Source: JAVHYG01 sp040390025 (GTDB taxonomy: Bacteria; Pseudomonadota; Gammaproteobacteria; Diplorickettsiales; Diplorickettsiaceae). Taken from it: a stretch of DNA of 64,000 nucleotides. Position numbers and translations under genes: made by a program. Shown here one piece after another: positions 1 to 8,304 of this stretch. The stretch covers positions 26,495-90,494 of the forward strand of contig JAZJZD010000014.1 of the NCBI GenBank assembly GCA_040390025.1, given 5' to 3'. Position 1 is the stretch's first letter, and each line of letters opens with the position of its first letter. The notes beneath the pieces were generated by a model. It was not told where the DNA came from. It did not search any database and was given only the letters and a program-made list of their open reading frames with translations.

Positions 1-406
1 CCATAGAACCGCCCATAAAGTCAAATTCAAAGGCTGCAGCTACTAAAGAAATCTCGTCTAGTTGCCCTTGCATGACGATCAACGCTTCCTGTTCACCGGT
101 TTTTTTAATAGAGCGTTGCAAACGATCTTTATAGCGCTCTTGATCTTTAAATTTAAGCCTATCAACCGCACCAATTTCACTTCCTAATTCTTTTCCTGTT
201 TCAGGATCTAACAGCTGCTGCAAGCGTTGCCTTGCTTTGACCCGATGATGATGGCCGCAGCTAGGGCAGACCAAAAGATTACGCTCAAATTCTGCACGAT
301 ATAAAGTTGCTGCACAGGCTTGGCATTTAATCCATAGTTCAGGTCCTTCCGTTGTTTTTCTAACAACCGTTCGAATTCCTGCAATTACTTTTTCAAACCA
401 ACTCAT
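1..406 (-). CDS. accD: Acetyl-CoA carboxylase carboxyltransferase subunit beta (5' part only)
   Basis: The protein transfers the carboxyl group from biotin to acetyl-CoA, the first committed step of fatty acid synthesis, in a complex with AccA in the cytoplasm. The visible 135 codons start with MSWFEKVI at an ATG. They carry the four-cysteine zinc ribbon typical of bacterial AccD (C28, C31, C47, C50) and continue into the start of the carboxyltransferase domain (VMQGQLDEISLVAAAFEF, then FMGGSM). The gene runs off the left edge, so about half of a usual AccD of roughly 290 residues is missing. The family assignment is firm; nothing can be said about the 3' half. Confidence 0.95.
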   Translation of the reverse strand, partial: MSWFEKVIAGIRTVVRKTTEGPELWIKCQACAATLYRAEFERNLLVCPSCGHHHRVKARQRLQQLLDPETGKELGSEIGAVDRLKFKDQERYKDRLQRSIKKTGEQEALIVMQGQLDEISLVAAAFEFDFMGGSM

Positions 407-438
407 AATATTTCCTAAACTGAATAATATATACTTTC

Positions 439-467
439 TTTATAATACTCTATTAAACGCCTTGCAA
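439..467 (-). promoter_or_regulatory. Probable sigma70 promoter of accD
   Basis: On the minus strand a TTGCAA -35 box (462-467) is followed after exactly 17 bases by a TATAAA -10 box (439-444). This lies 33 bases upstream of the accD ATG. It was identified by consensus only. Confidence 0.45.
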
Positions 468-527
468 AGCCTTTATCAGGTGACGAGAAAAATGTTGAAA
501 AAGCTTGATATACCTCACCAAACTTAG

Positions 528-650
528 GTTAACCCTGGATTTTGGATGTAGGACGCGGCGCCGACTTTTCGAGGAGCGGAGTTTACTTGTGTAAATGAGC
601 ACCGCAGATAAAGTCGGCAACAAAGTACTACACCAAAAGCCAGGGTTAAC
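528..650. repeat. 123-bp palindromic element with 11-bp terminal inverted repeats
   Basis: The ends are GTTAACCCTGG (528-538) and CCAGGGTTAAC (640-650), a perfect inverted pair. A second pair lies inside (CCGACTTT near 571 and AAAGTCGG near 610). No coding potential is seen. The right terminus contains the stop codon of potD (646-648), so the element has replaced or trimmed the 3' end of that gene. It resembles a MITE or REP-like unit; only one copy was noticed in this window. Confidence 0.7.
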
Positions 651-1671
651 TGCCTATTTTAAGTAATTCCCAGTACTTTTGATATACTATTTCTGCATCC
701 CCTACATCTTCTTGTTCAATGCCTCGTTTTAAAGTCTTATTATCCGGATAAATCATAGGATTGCCTAAGATCGATTTTGGCATTAATTTGACTGCCGCTT
801 CATTAGGCGAGGCATACCCTGTCGCCAAGCTAATTTTTTTAGCAATATCAGGACGCAAAATAAAATTCATGAAGCGATAAGCATTGTCGAGATGCGTAGC
901 ACCCACGGGGATAGCCATACTATCGATAGAAATCACAAAACCGTCTTTTGGATAGATGAAATCAATAGCTGGATTTTCTTGCTTCGCTTGATAAATATCG
1001 CCATTCCAACCCATACCTAATGTCAGATCGCCGTCAATATAAAGTGATTTAACGCCATCCGCATTAAACAGGCGAATATTAGGCATTAATGCCTTTAACT
1101 TTAAATAAGCTTGTTTAATATGTTCAGGATTTGTGTCGTTTGGAGAATAGCCTAATACCAACAATGCCATTGAAAACACTTCGTGTATATCATCTAATAA
1201 AAGCAATTGATTGTGGTACTCGGGTTTCCAGAAATCAGCCCAGTTTTGAAGCTTGGAAAGCGCATGATAATTCGTATTAACGACAATACCCGTTGTACTC
1301 CAAAAATAAGGAATACTATAGCGATTACCCGGATCGTAAGATTTATTTAACAAGGCGACGTTCAAATTGCCAAAATGAGTTAATCTGGTTTTATCTAAAG
1401 GCTGTAACATACCTTCTTTACGCATACGATCCACAAAATAAGTCGAAGGTACGACAATATCATAGCCAGATCGAGGATTCGCTTTGAGTTTAGCGTACAT
1501 GGTTTCATTGCTATCGTAAGTCGCATAATTAACTTTAATACCTGTTTCTTGTGTAAATTCTTTTAATACATCGCTAGAAATATAGTTTGACCAGTTGTAA
1601 ACATTAACTACTTTTTCTTGCGCAAAAACCGGTAAGCTGATAAAGCATAATAAATAGATAATAAACTTCAT
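646..1671 (-). CDS. potD: Spermidine/putrescine ABC transporter, periplasmic substrate-binding protein
   Basis: The protein captures spermidine or putrescine in the periplasm and delivers it to the PotBC permease. It has 341 residues. It begins with a signal peptide (MKFIIYLLCFISLPVFA, cut before QEKVV), followed by the PotD-type fold opening VNVYNWSNYIS. The reading frame is open further upstream, but the ATG at 1671 gives a signal peptide at once and overlaps the potC stop by four bases (ATGA), which indicates translational coupling. The gene is last in a potA-potB-potC-potD operon. Its stop codon lies inside the terminal repeat of a palindromic element. Substrate choice between spermidine and putrescine cannot be read from the sequence. 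Confidence 0.92.
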   Translation of the reverse strand: MKFIIYLLCFISLPVFAQEKVVNVYNWSNYISSDVLKEFTQETGIKVNYATYDSNETMYAKLKANPRSGYDIVVPSTYFVDRMRKEGMLQPLDKTRLTHFGNLNVALLNKSYDPGNRYSIPYFWSTTGIVVNTNYHALSKLQNWADFWKPEYHNQLLLLDDIHEVFSMALLVLGYSPNDTNPEHIKQAYLKLKALMPNIRLFNADGVKSLYIDGDLTLGMGWNGDIYQAKQENPAIDFIYPKDGFVISIDSMAIPVGATHLDNAYRFMNFILRPDIAKKISLATGYASPNEAAVKLMPKSILGNPMIYPDNKTLKRGIEQEDVGDAEIVYQKYWELLKIGS

Positions 1672-2441
1672 CTTGTTTCCTTTTTCCGCAACGCTAGCTG
1701 AAACACAATAACAATGAGCAATGTAATTGCAAACATTACTGAACATAAGGCATTTAATTCAGGCTTTAAACCGATGCGAACCAACGAGTAAATATAAAGT
1801 GGTAAAATCTGAAAATCAGGGCCCGTTACAAAGAAACTGATAATGACATCATCGAGAGATAAGGTAAAACTTAAAAGCCATCCTGCTAAAATAGCCGGCC
1901 ATAACATAGGAACAATAATGCGGCGGAAGCTCATAAAGTCACTGGCACCCAAATCACGCGCCGCTTCAAAAATATTTTTATCTAAACCGGTTAAACGGCT
2001 GTAAACCGTGACTGCAACAAAAGGAATACAAAAAGTAATATGCGAAAGCAAAAGCGACCAAAAACCAAGTTGCATTTTTATAAGAAAAAATAAAATAAGT
2101 AACGCAATTCCCATCACAATATCTGGAGAGACAATTAAAACAAACAGCAAACCATGTAATAGCTGTTTGCCAAAAAATATATAACGATAAAGGCAAGTAG
2201 CTGCCAAGGTTCCGATAAAGGTGGCTATTGTTGCAGCCAAAACGCTGACTTCGAGAGAATGCAAAGCGACAACCGTCAAATCGGTATCACTGCCTAATTG
2301 CTTATACCAATCTAAAGTAAAACCGTGCCACAATAAAGAATACGTTGAATTATTAAATGAATAAATAATCAAAATAATAATAGGAAAATAAAAAAAGCAG
2401 TAAATAGCCGTTAAATAGCTAAATTTCGCCAATCGATTCAT
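1668..2441 (-). CDS. potC: Spermidine/putrescine ABC transporter permease PotC
   Basis: This is an inner-membrane permease that forms the polyamine channel with PotB. It has 257 residues with about six membrane helices. The cytoplasmic EAA loop that docks on the ATPase is visible (EAARDLGASDFMSFRRIIVP), ahead of the last two helices. Length and order match the PotC family. It overlaps potB by 23 bases upstream and potD by four bases downstream, so the operon is tightly packed and probably translated in a coupled way. Confidence 0.93.
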   Translation of the reverse strand: MNRLAKFSYLTAIYCFFYFPIIILIIYSFNNSTYSLLWHGFTLDWYKQLGSDTDLTVVALHSLEVSVLAATIATFIGTLAATCLYRYIFFGKQLLHGLLFVLIVSPDIVMGIALLILFFLIKMQLGFWSLLLSHITFCIPFVAVTVYSRLTGLDKNIFEAARDLGASDFMSFRRIIVPMLWPAILAGWLLSFTLSLDDVIISFFVTGPDFQILPLYIYSLVRIGLKPELNALCSVMFAITLLIVIVFQLALRKKETR

Positions 2442-3282
2442 ACTGTTGCCCTATTTTATTTACCCGTCTATAAATCAACAAAAGAAGCCCCATACTCAGC
2501 GTTAAAACCATACTAACGGCTGAACCCAATGGCCAATTATGGGCCGCTAAAAATTCGTTTTGAATGAGATTTCCTACCAATAACGATTTCGCTCCCCCTA
2601 AAATGTCAGGAATATAAAACATACTCATCGCGGGTAAAAAAACTAAAATAATTCCACCGACAATTCCTGAAAGCGTTAATGGCAAAATCACGCGCAAAAA
2701 AGTAATTAATGTATTGGCCCCTAAATCACGCGCCGCATCAATAAGCTGAACATCTAATTTCTCAATGTTGGCATACAGCGGTAATATCATAAACGGCAAT
2801 AAACTATAAACTAAACCTATCATGACTGCTGAGCCAGTATATAAAATAGAAAGCGGCTGATGAATAATACCCAATGCTAACAAAACCGTATTAAGCAACC
2901 CTTTTGCCTTCAAAATTGAAATAATGGCATAGGTGCGAATTAAAGAACTTGTCCAAAAAGGGATGATGACTAAAAATAATAATAGGCTTTTATATTTAGA
3001 TTTAAGCCGCGCTAAAATATAAGCAAAAGGATAGCCTAAACAGAGACATATTAATGTGCATAAGCCCGCAATTAGAAAAGAGTGTAAAAACACTTTTAGA
3101 TAAAGCGGATTGATTAAAGCAATATAGTTTTGTAGCGTAAACTTCCAACTAACCAGTTGCACTGGATCGTTTTCTAAGAAACTCGTTATCAGCACTAAAA
3201 GAATAGGTAATAAAGCAAAAAGCGATAACCAAAGCCAAATCGTGGTAATGTTGGCCGACTTAAATAAACGATCAGCCTTCAT
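2419..3282 (-). CDS. potB: Spermidine/putrescine ABC transporter permease PotB
   Basis: This is the second permease subunit of the polyamine importer. It has 287 residues, a first transmembrane helix near residues 13-35 and further helices spread along the chain. The EAA-type loop reads DAARDLGANTLITFLRVILP. It overlaps potA by 11 bases and potC by 23 bases. Size, motif and position between potA and potC support PotB over other type I permeases. Confidence 0.93.
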   Translation of the reverse strand: MKADRLFKSANITTIWLWLSLFALLPILLVLITSFLENDPVQLVSWKFTLQNYIALINPLYLKVFLHSFLIAGLCTLICLCLGYPFAYILARLKSKYKSLLLFLVIIPFWTSSLIRTYAIISILKAKGLLNTVLLALGIIHQPLSILYTGSAVMIGLVYSLLPFMILPLYANIEKLDVQLIDAARDLGANTLITFLRVILPLTLSGIVGGIILVFLPAMSMFYIPDILGGAKSLLVGNLIQNEFLAAHNWPLGSAVSMVLTLSMGLLLLIYRRVNKIGQQYESIGEI

Positions 3283-4369
3283 CAGGTAAAATTACCTCCC
3301 AGCCTGGAATCCAATGTACCCATACGGATTCACCACTATGGAAATCGAGCTTCTCATCATCTTCATTAAAAAATTGAGTTGCTGCTAACAAAGTGTTGCT
3401 TTCTAAGCGAACCATTAAATCGACAGTAGAACCTTTATAAATCACCTGTTCTACAACGCCCGGGAACATTTGTGTCGTATCAGTCACTTCAGATGGCGAC
3501 CAAACCTCTAAATCTTCCGGCCTCACTAAGGTATATATTTTTTCACCGCTGGTAAAATGGCGGCGGTTTTTTAAAGTAAATTGTTTCCCTTCAATGATGA
3601 CATGGAAAACATGCTCATCTACGGAAATAACCTCGGTTTCAAAGATATTCACTTCACCAATAAAGCGTGCAACACGTAAACTGTGCGGTTCTTCATACAC
3701 TTCTCGGGGCGTCCCTATCTGTTCGATACGTCCTTCATGCATGACAACCACGCGATCAGACATAGATAATGCTTCTTCTTGATCGTGTGTCACAAATATA
3801 AAAGTAATGCCTAGCTGAGTCTGTAATTGCTTTAACTCAATTTGCATGATTTTGCGAAGCCGATAGTCCAAAGAACTGAGCGGCTCATCGAGCAAAAGAA
3901 TAGAAGGTTTATTAACCACAGCACGGGCAATCGCTACACGTTGCTGCTGCCCACCACTGAGTTGATAAGGTTTGCGCTCACTTAAATGTTCTAACTTGAC
4001 CATTTTTAGAGCATCATCTACTTGTTGCTTGATAGCCTCCTTGGTAAGACCGCCCTTGCAATGTAGACCAAAAGCAATATTGTCAAATACGTTAAGATGA
4101 GGGAATAATGCATAACTTTGAAAAACGGTGTTTACATGTCGTTGTTGTGGTGATAGTCCTTTAACATCTTTACCATTAATCTGAATAACTCCGCCATCAG
4201 GCTCTTCAAACCCAGAAATTAATCGAAGTAAGGTTGTTTTTCCACAACCACTTGGACCTAGTAGTGTTAGAAATTCACCGTGTTTGACTTCGAAGTGGAT
4301 ATCTTCTAAGACATCTTGATCATGAAATTTTTTGTAAACTCCTTTGAGTTCAAGCACATCCCCATTCAT
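3272..4369 (-). CDS. potA: Spermidine/putrescine ABC transporter ATP-binding protein
   Basis: This cytoplasmic ATPase powers the PotBCD polyamine importer. It has 365 residues. The Walker A GPSGCGKTT lies at about 38-46, the signature LSGGQQQR at 137-144, the Walker B ILLLDEP at 157-163, and the switch histidine is in FVTHDQEEA near 193-201. A C-terminal TOBE-type regulatory domain follows (RPEDLEVW onwards). It is the first gene of the operon, so a promoter is expected in 4370-4466, but no strong consensus box was found there. Confidence 0.95.
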   Translation of the reverse strand: MNGDVLELKGVYKKFHDQDVLEDIHFEVKHGEFLTLLGPSGCGKTTLLRLISGFEEPDGGVIQINGKDVKGLSPQQRHVNTVFQSYALFPHLNVFDNIAFGLHCKGGLTKEAIKQQVDDALKMVKLEHLSERKPYQLSGGQQQRVAIARAVVNKPSILLLDEPLSSLDYRLRKIMQIELKQLQTQLGITFIFVTHDQEEALSMSDRVVVMHEGRIEQIGTPREVYEEPHSLRVARFIGEVNIFETEVISVDEHVFHVIIEGKQFTLKNRRHFTSGEKIYTLVRPEDLEVWSPSEVTDTTQMFPGVVEQVIYKGSTVDLMVRLESNTLLAATQFFNEDDEKLDFHSGESVWVHWIPGWEVILPDEG

Positions 4370-4466
4370 TAAATAGGCAACCTCACTTCAAGATGGAAAG
4401 TTAAAATCGAGAGCGATTATGCAATGTGTGGGAGGGTATGTCTACTTTTGTATTACAGCGAAAGTC

Positions 4467-5507
4467 TTATATTGTATTAGCTCTTGTTCGAAACGTTGGC
4501 AAAGAAAACCTTCTGTTTTCTTCACGTTGATAATCAGAACTTTCTAAACTCTTGTAAAATCGAACGAGTTGCCCTTTATTTTCAATTTTTAGTGACTGAT
4601 TGGCTTTTGGAATATAAACTAAGAGCGGAAAATCTGGCCCTGGTGAATCTGGATTAGCTGTTTCAGTACCATGCCATACTAATGCCTTTCCTTTATAGCC
4701 GGCTTGCTTTAGTTCCCTATTTAGCTCCTCTATGATTTTTCCCTCTTGAAAAGAAATATTACCCTTTTCCTTATCCATCTCTATTATTCTTTTATCCGGT
4801 TTAGGAATTGAATCGATATAATGATGAAACAGTTTTGTTATAAAAGGCCCAGACCCTGATCTTAGCCTTGGAGGAATAGTCACAGCTCTTGTTCCCGAAG
4901 ACAGATTTTTACGAAAAAAAATAGCAAATAAATCATAATCTGAAACTACGGCTGCTCTTTTTCCTGTTTGCCCCGGGTTCGCTAAAGCCATCACCGGCTG
5001 ATTGTTATACCAAACTTCCCAAAACCTAAGATCATCTTTACTTTGTTTAAGCTCAAATCTATAGGAATCTCCATCATAGCTCGCTTTTAGAGATTTAATC
5101 TGCCTACCCGCGTTTTTAAATGCTGACTTAATAGTAATAAGATTTTCCCTTTCTAGAAAATCAATTCTTTCATCGGTAATATTTAAAGGAACAAACCCAC
5201 AACCCGCTTCAATTGACTTAGCGATGCGTTCTTCTTGCGCTTTAAAGTCCTTTCTACCGCCTTTGCCAAACAAAGCCTCTTTTACAACAAACCCTGCGGT
5301 GATACCCTCACTACTTGTTTTTGCTTTAACATCTCTACTTTTTGTTTCATACCCCTCTTCTATCAGTGCAAATGAATACAGATTGGGCTCTCGCAGTACA
5401 ATAATTACTTTATTTCTATCCGCAACGCTTTGAAAAGCCTCGTCCGCATAAGGTGGATTATTTTCATAAATAAGTTTAAAAAAATCTATATTAGCTTTTC
5501 TAGCCAT
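4467..5507 (-). CDS. Putative class II (edema factor/ExoY/CyaA-type) nucleotidyl cyclase toxin
   Basis: Predicted role: conversion of ATP or another NTP to a cyclic nucleotide inside a eukaryotic host cell. The 346-residue protein keeps every active-site landmark I recall for this toxin class, at matching spacing. R39 is 17 residues before K56 (edema factor R329 and K346). K56 and K63 are seven apart (K346 and K353), followed by a KTSSEG stretch like KSSDWG. The metal-binding pair is D190 and D192 in SDYDLFA (edema factor TADYDLFA). H279 and N285 lie in WHGTETAN (edema factor H577 and N583 in NHGTEQDN). No signal peptide or calmodulin-binding helical domain is evident, so the size is closer to ExoY than to edema factor. 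The ATG at 5507 is preferred over a TTG 39 bases upstream. Family membership is well supported; activity, cofactor (actin, calmodulin or other) and secretion route are inferred. Confidence 0.85.
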   Translation of the reverse strand: MARKANIDFFKLIYENNPPYADEAFQSVADRNKVIIVLREPNLYSFALIEEGYETKSRDVKAKTSSEGITAGFVVKEALFGKGGRKDFKAQEERIAKSIEAGCGFVPLNITDERIDFLERENLITIKSAFKNAGRQIKSLKASYDGDSYRFELKQSKDDLRFWEVWYNNQPVMALANPGQTGKRAAVVSDYDLFAIFFRKNLSSGTRAVTIPPRLRSGSGPFITKLFHHYIDSIPKPDKRIIEMDKEKGNISFQEGKIIEELNRELKQAGYKGKALVWHGTETANPDSPGPDFPLLVYIPKANQSLKIENKGQLVRFYKSLESSDYQREENRRFSLPTFRTRANTI

Positions 5508-5587
5508 GCTATTTAAAACCACAAAAAATGCGAGTTTAAATAACAATTATTAAGCTAATATGAGCGAAAAATTAAAAATATACCCAT

Positions 5588-5772
5588 AGCACTTCAAGTT
5601 GCGAACACGCAACTTGAAGTGCTTTCTTTGCGCGATGAGGATTTTCAAGGAGAGAACCGCGATTCTCTCCTTGAATGACGGTGCAAAAGCTAAGCTTTTG
5701 CCCGTCATGTAATCGCGTATACCGCTCGCTGTGAATTTTAATAAGTTCGTATCTTCAAGTACGAGCGGTATA
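5588..5772. repeat. Composite palindromic element: four consecutive hairpins (copy 1)
   Basis: Four inverted repeats sit in a row between the cyclase gene and truA. A 16-bp perfect stem with a 4-base loop lies at 5588-5623. A 13-bp perfect stem lies at 5644-5656 with 5663-5675. A third hairpin lies at 5676-5707 (TGACGG ... CCGTCA enclosing GCAAAAGC/GCTTTTGC). The fourth has TATACCGCTCG ... CGAGCGGTATA arms ending at 5772. Its reverse complement aligns with 23454-23570, so this is a mobile or dispersed unit. The first hairpin also resembles the small palindromes at 20183 and 50406. Confidence 0.75.
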
Positions 5773-6567
5773 TTAAAAAAAATTGAATAAATTATTGAAT
5801 AAATTAATGCTAGGAACTGGAGTAGAAAAAGCGTTCCCATAGAAAACTTCTGATAGGTATAATCCATTCGGCTGCGCCGTAACAGCGGCTTTTCGCCGAT
5901 CTTGAGCTAATAAAACCTCTTGCGCCCAAATAGGTTCGCGCTTACCAGAACCGATAAGCATTAATAACCCAGCAATATTTCGCACCATATGGTGCAAAAA
6001 AGCATTGGCCTTAATATCAATGATTACACAGTGTTGCTGACGAATTACCTTGAGATGCTCAATGTTTCTAATCGCTGTTTTAGATTGGCAGCTCATGGCG
6101 CGAAATGAACTGAAGTCGTGTTCGCCCAATAAATACTCCGCCGCTATTTGCATCGCAATTTCATTTAGAGAATAATGACAATGGGTTGTATGTTTATTCC
6201 ACAAGGCACTAACGAGTGGCTTATTATAAATAATATAATGATAACGACGTGCTAGTGCAGAAAATCGAGCATGAAATTCATCTGAGACGCTACGTACCCA
6301 CTCAACACGAATATCAGAGGGTAAATGACTGTTACTACCCAAAATCCAAGCACGATCCTCTCTAACTGCAGTTGTATCAAAATGAACAACCTGCCCTAGA
6401 GCATGTACGCCTTTATCCGTACGTCCTGCACAGGTTAGTGTAATAGGATGATCGGCGACTCTTCCAATCGCTTCTTCTAAGATGGATTGGATGGTTGAAA
6501 GTCCTTCTTGAGTTTGCCATCCATGGTAAGCTGTACCCTGATAGGAAATACCAAGCGCGATTCTCAT
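5773..6567 (-). CDS. truA: tRNA pseudouridine(38-40) synthase TruA
   Basis: The enzyme isomerises uridines 38-40 in the anticodon arm of tRNAs. It has 264 residues, the usual length. The catalytic aspartate is D51 in GRTDKGVHALGQV. Later conserved parts are seen too (FHARFSALARRYHYIIYN; FLHHMVRNIAGLLMLIGSG). The ATG at 6567 follows a palindromic element. The stop codon abuts the hairpin cluster, and the last residues (NLFNNLFNFF) may have been altered by that element. Confidence 0.95.
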   Translation of the reverse strand: MRIALGISYQGTAYHGWQTQEGLSTIQSILEEAIGRVADHPITLTCAGRTDKGVHALGQVVHFDTTAVREDRAWILGSNSHLPSDIRVEWVRSVSDEFHARFSALARRYHYIIYNKPLVSALWNKHTTHCHYSLNEIAMQIAAEYLLGEHDFSSFRAMSCQSKTAIRNIEHLKVIRQQHCVIIDIKANAFLHHMVRNIAGLLMLIGSGKREPIWAQEVLLAQDRRKAAVTAQPNGLYLSEVFYGNAFSTPVPSINLFNNLFNFF

Positions 6568-6578
6568 TGATAATCTTC

Positions 6579-6681
6579 GTATTTTGTCTAGTTCATTATT
6601 GGATTGCTTTTCGAATGCTCATGTACTGGCATGTACATTCCGTCTCTCAAAACCAATCCACCTAAAAATCAGACAAAATAC
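6579..6681. repeat. About 100-bp palindromic element (second family), copy 1
   Basis: The terminal inverted repeats GTATTTTGTCT (6579-6589) and AGACAAAATAC (6671-6681) are perfect. The interior carries a GGATTG/CAATCC pair and a GTACATG core. The reverse complement matches 41659-41760 nearly base for base over the ends and much of the core, showing a two-copy family in this window. It lies just upstream of truA and has no coding potential. Confidence 0.8.
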
Positions 6682-6743
6682 TTGATTCTCCTTGAAATAC
6701 AACCCTTTTATACCGCTGCTAACAAATCAAGCACACTTTCTTG

Positions 6744-7637
6744 CTAAGCCTTATTTTGGGATGACAGATTGGCAGCCGAGATCATGGCCTGGAACTGCTG
6801 CAATCTTGCTTTAGCTGAATCAGCTGCTTTTGAGTCAGGGTATCGTTTAATTATTTTTTCAAAAGTATCTATAGCGACCTCTTTATCCCCTTTCGCAAAA
6901 TAAGCCAATCCTAATTGTAGAAGTGCATCGGGAACCCGCACATCCTGCGAATACTTATTAACAAAATCATTAAACCGAAAAATCGATTGTTCAGGTTGAC
7001 CTTGTAATAAATATAATTGACCTAAAAAATAGCTCGCATTGGAGCGGTTGACGTCAAGAGGATATTTTTTAATAAAATTTTCAAACCCCATTATTGCAGG
7101 TGCATACTGCTTATTTTTTAAAAGCCGAAAAGCCGCTTGATAATCATTTTCACCTACCGCTGTCGGCAGGTTTGTAGTAGAACTTGAGCGCGCCGTTGGT
7201 GTTGCGTTTTTTATGCCCGTTGCAGGTGTCGAATAACGTTGTTCTCCCATGGAACTTGGTTTAGTCGTAGATAGCGGTAGCTGTCTTTGCGTGAAACGTT
7301 TTTCTAAATCTTGATATTGACTGCGTACTTGTTCTTCTAATCGTTTTAAACGATGGTCTTGTTCGTCTATTCTTCCTCGTAATTCTTGCATTCGTTGATT
7401 AATATCGTCAACTTGGACTAATAATGGATTTAAATTAGCAATCTGGCGTTCTACAATAGCGACACGCTGTTCTTGTGAAAACGTAGAAACATTATTCGAG
7501 GCAGTATTAGCCCTTGAAGATGACGGTGAATCATTATCACCGTCATCATTATACGCATCCACAACAGGTGCTATCGCATAAGCGACAGCACTGATAGCAA
7601 AACCTAATAGCAAAACACTAACTTTAATAAGTTTCAT
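6744..7637 (-). CDS. cpoB: Cell division coordinator CpoB (YbgF), periplasmic TPR protein of the Tol-Pal system
   Basis: CpoB links peptidoglycan synthesis to outer-membrane constriction at division through TolA. It has 297 residues. A signal peptide covers about residues 1-22 (ends AVAYA). A coiled-coil segment lies near 55-115 (ERQIANLNPLLVQVDDINQR and following). A low-complexity linker precedes three TPR-like units from about 165 (DYQAAFRLLKNKQYAPAI) to the end. An AGGAA ribosome-binding site precedes the ATG. It is the last gene of tolB-pal-cpoB. All features fit the family. Confidence 0.92.
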   Translation of the reverse strand: MKLIKVSVLLLGFAISAVAYAIAPVVDAYNDDGDNDSPSSSRANTASNNVSTFSQEQRVAIVERQIANLNPLLVQVDDINQRMQELRGRIDEQDHRLKRLEEQVRSQYQDLEKRFTQRQLPLSTTKPSSMGEQRYSTPATGIKNATPTARSSSTTNLPTAVGENDYQAAFRLLKNKQYAPAIMGFENFIKKYPLDVNRSNASYFLGQLYLLQGQPEQSIFRFNDFVNKYSQDVRVPDALLQLGLAYFAKGDKEVAIDTFEKIIKRYPDSKAADSAKARLQQFQAMISAANLSSQNKA

Positions 7638-7715
7638 TGATTAATTCCTAGAATAAATCACTGGAACGGTTACAAAGTGTTGCTAAAAAAGCATTCACTC
7701 TTCGTGCCTATCCAG

Positions 7716-8264
7716 TTACGCTTTATCAGTAATAATTGGGTTTTGATACGTTAAATCTGCTCGTCGATTTTTTGAATAATCCGCTTCAGAATGGCCAAAT
7801 GCAACGGGTTTTTCTGCACCATAACTCACCGTCAAAATTTGTCTCTTGCTAACGCCCTGACCTTGTAAATACTGGGCAACGCTTAATGCACGTCGTTGAC
7901 CTAAACCGATATTGTATTCCCGACTACCACGCTCATCGGTATTACCCGCTATCAAAATTTTTGCTTCCGGGTGATTAATTAAATAACGTGCTTGAACCTC
8001 GAGAGAAGAAATATCTCTACTTTGAATCGCGCTTTTATCAAAGTCAAAATAATAAGTTTGATTTCCTACCTGAAGAAGATGGCTATTCGTTTCACCATCA
8101 TCAAAACTACTGACATCACCTGCACCACCTACTATCGCCTTATCAGATGTTGGGTTACTGTTAAAACCTCCTTCACCTAAGTCATCCTTTGCTGTTGAAC
8201 AGGCGGCTATAATAAAAAAGCTCGCGCTAATTACACTGATTTTTAGGATTTTTTTAACTAACAT
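7716..8264 (-). CDS. pal: Peptidoglycan-associated lipoprotein Pal
   Basis: Pal is an outer-membrane lipoprotein that binds peptidoglycan and TolB and keeps the envelope layers together. It has 182 residues. The lipobox IAAC places the lipidated cysteine at C22. A glycine/serine-rich linker is followed by an OmpA-like domain (YYFDFDKSAI near 72-81; GNTDERGSREYNIGLGQRRA). It sits between tolB and cpoB as in most gammaproteobacteria. Confidence 0.96.
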   Translation of the reverse strand: MLVKKILKISVISASFFIIAACSTAKDDLGEGGFNSNPTSDKAIVGGAGDVSSFDDGETNSHLLQVGNQTYYFDFDKSAIQSRDISSLEVQARYLINHPEAKILIAGNTDERGSREYNIGLGQRRALSVAQYLQGQGVSKRQILTVSYGAEKPVAFGHSEADYSKNRRADLTYQNPIITDKA

Positions 8265-8304
8265 AAATTGCCCTCTCTCATTTTAAATATAAATAAAACT
8301 ATTT

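Noticed and set aside
5550..5867. A 105-codon minus-strand open frame
   Set aside because: It lies over the hairpin cluster and the end of truA in another frame, has no ribosome-binding site, and its translation reflects the repeat sequence.
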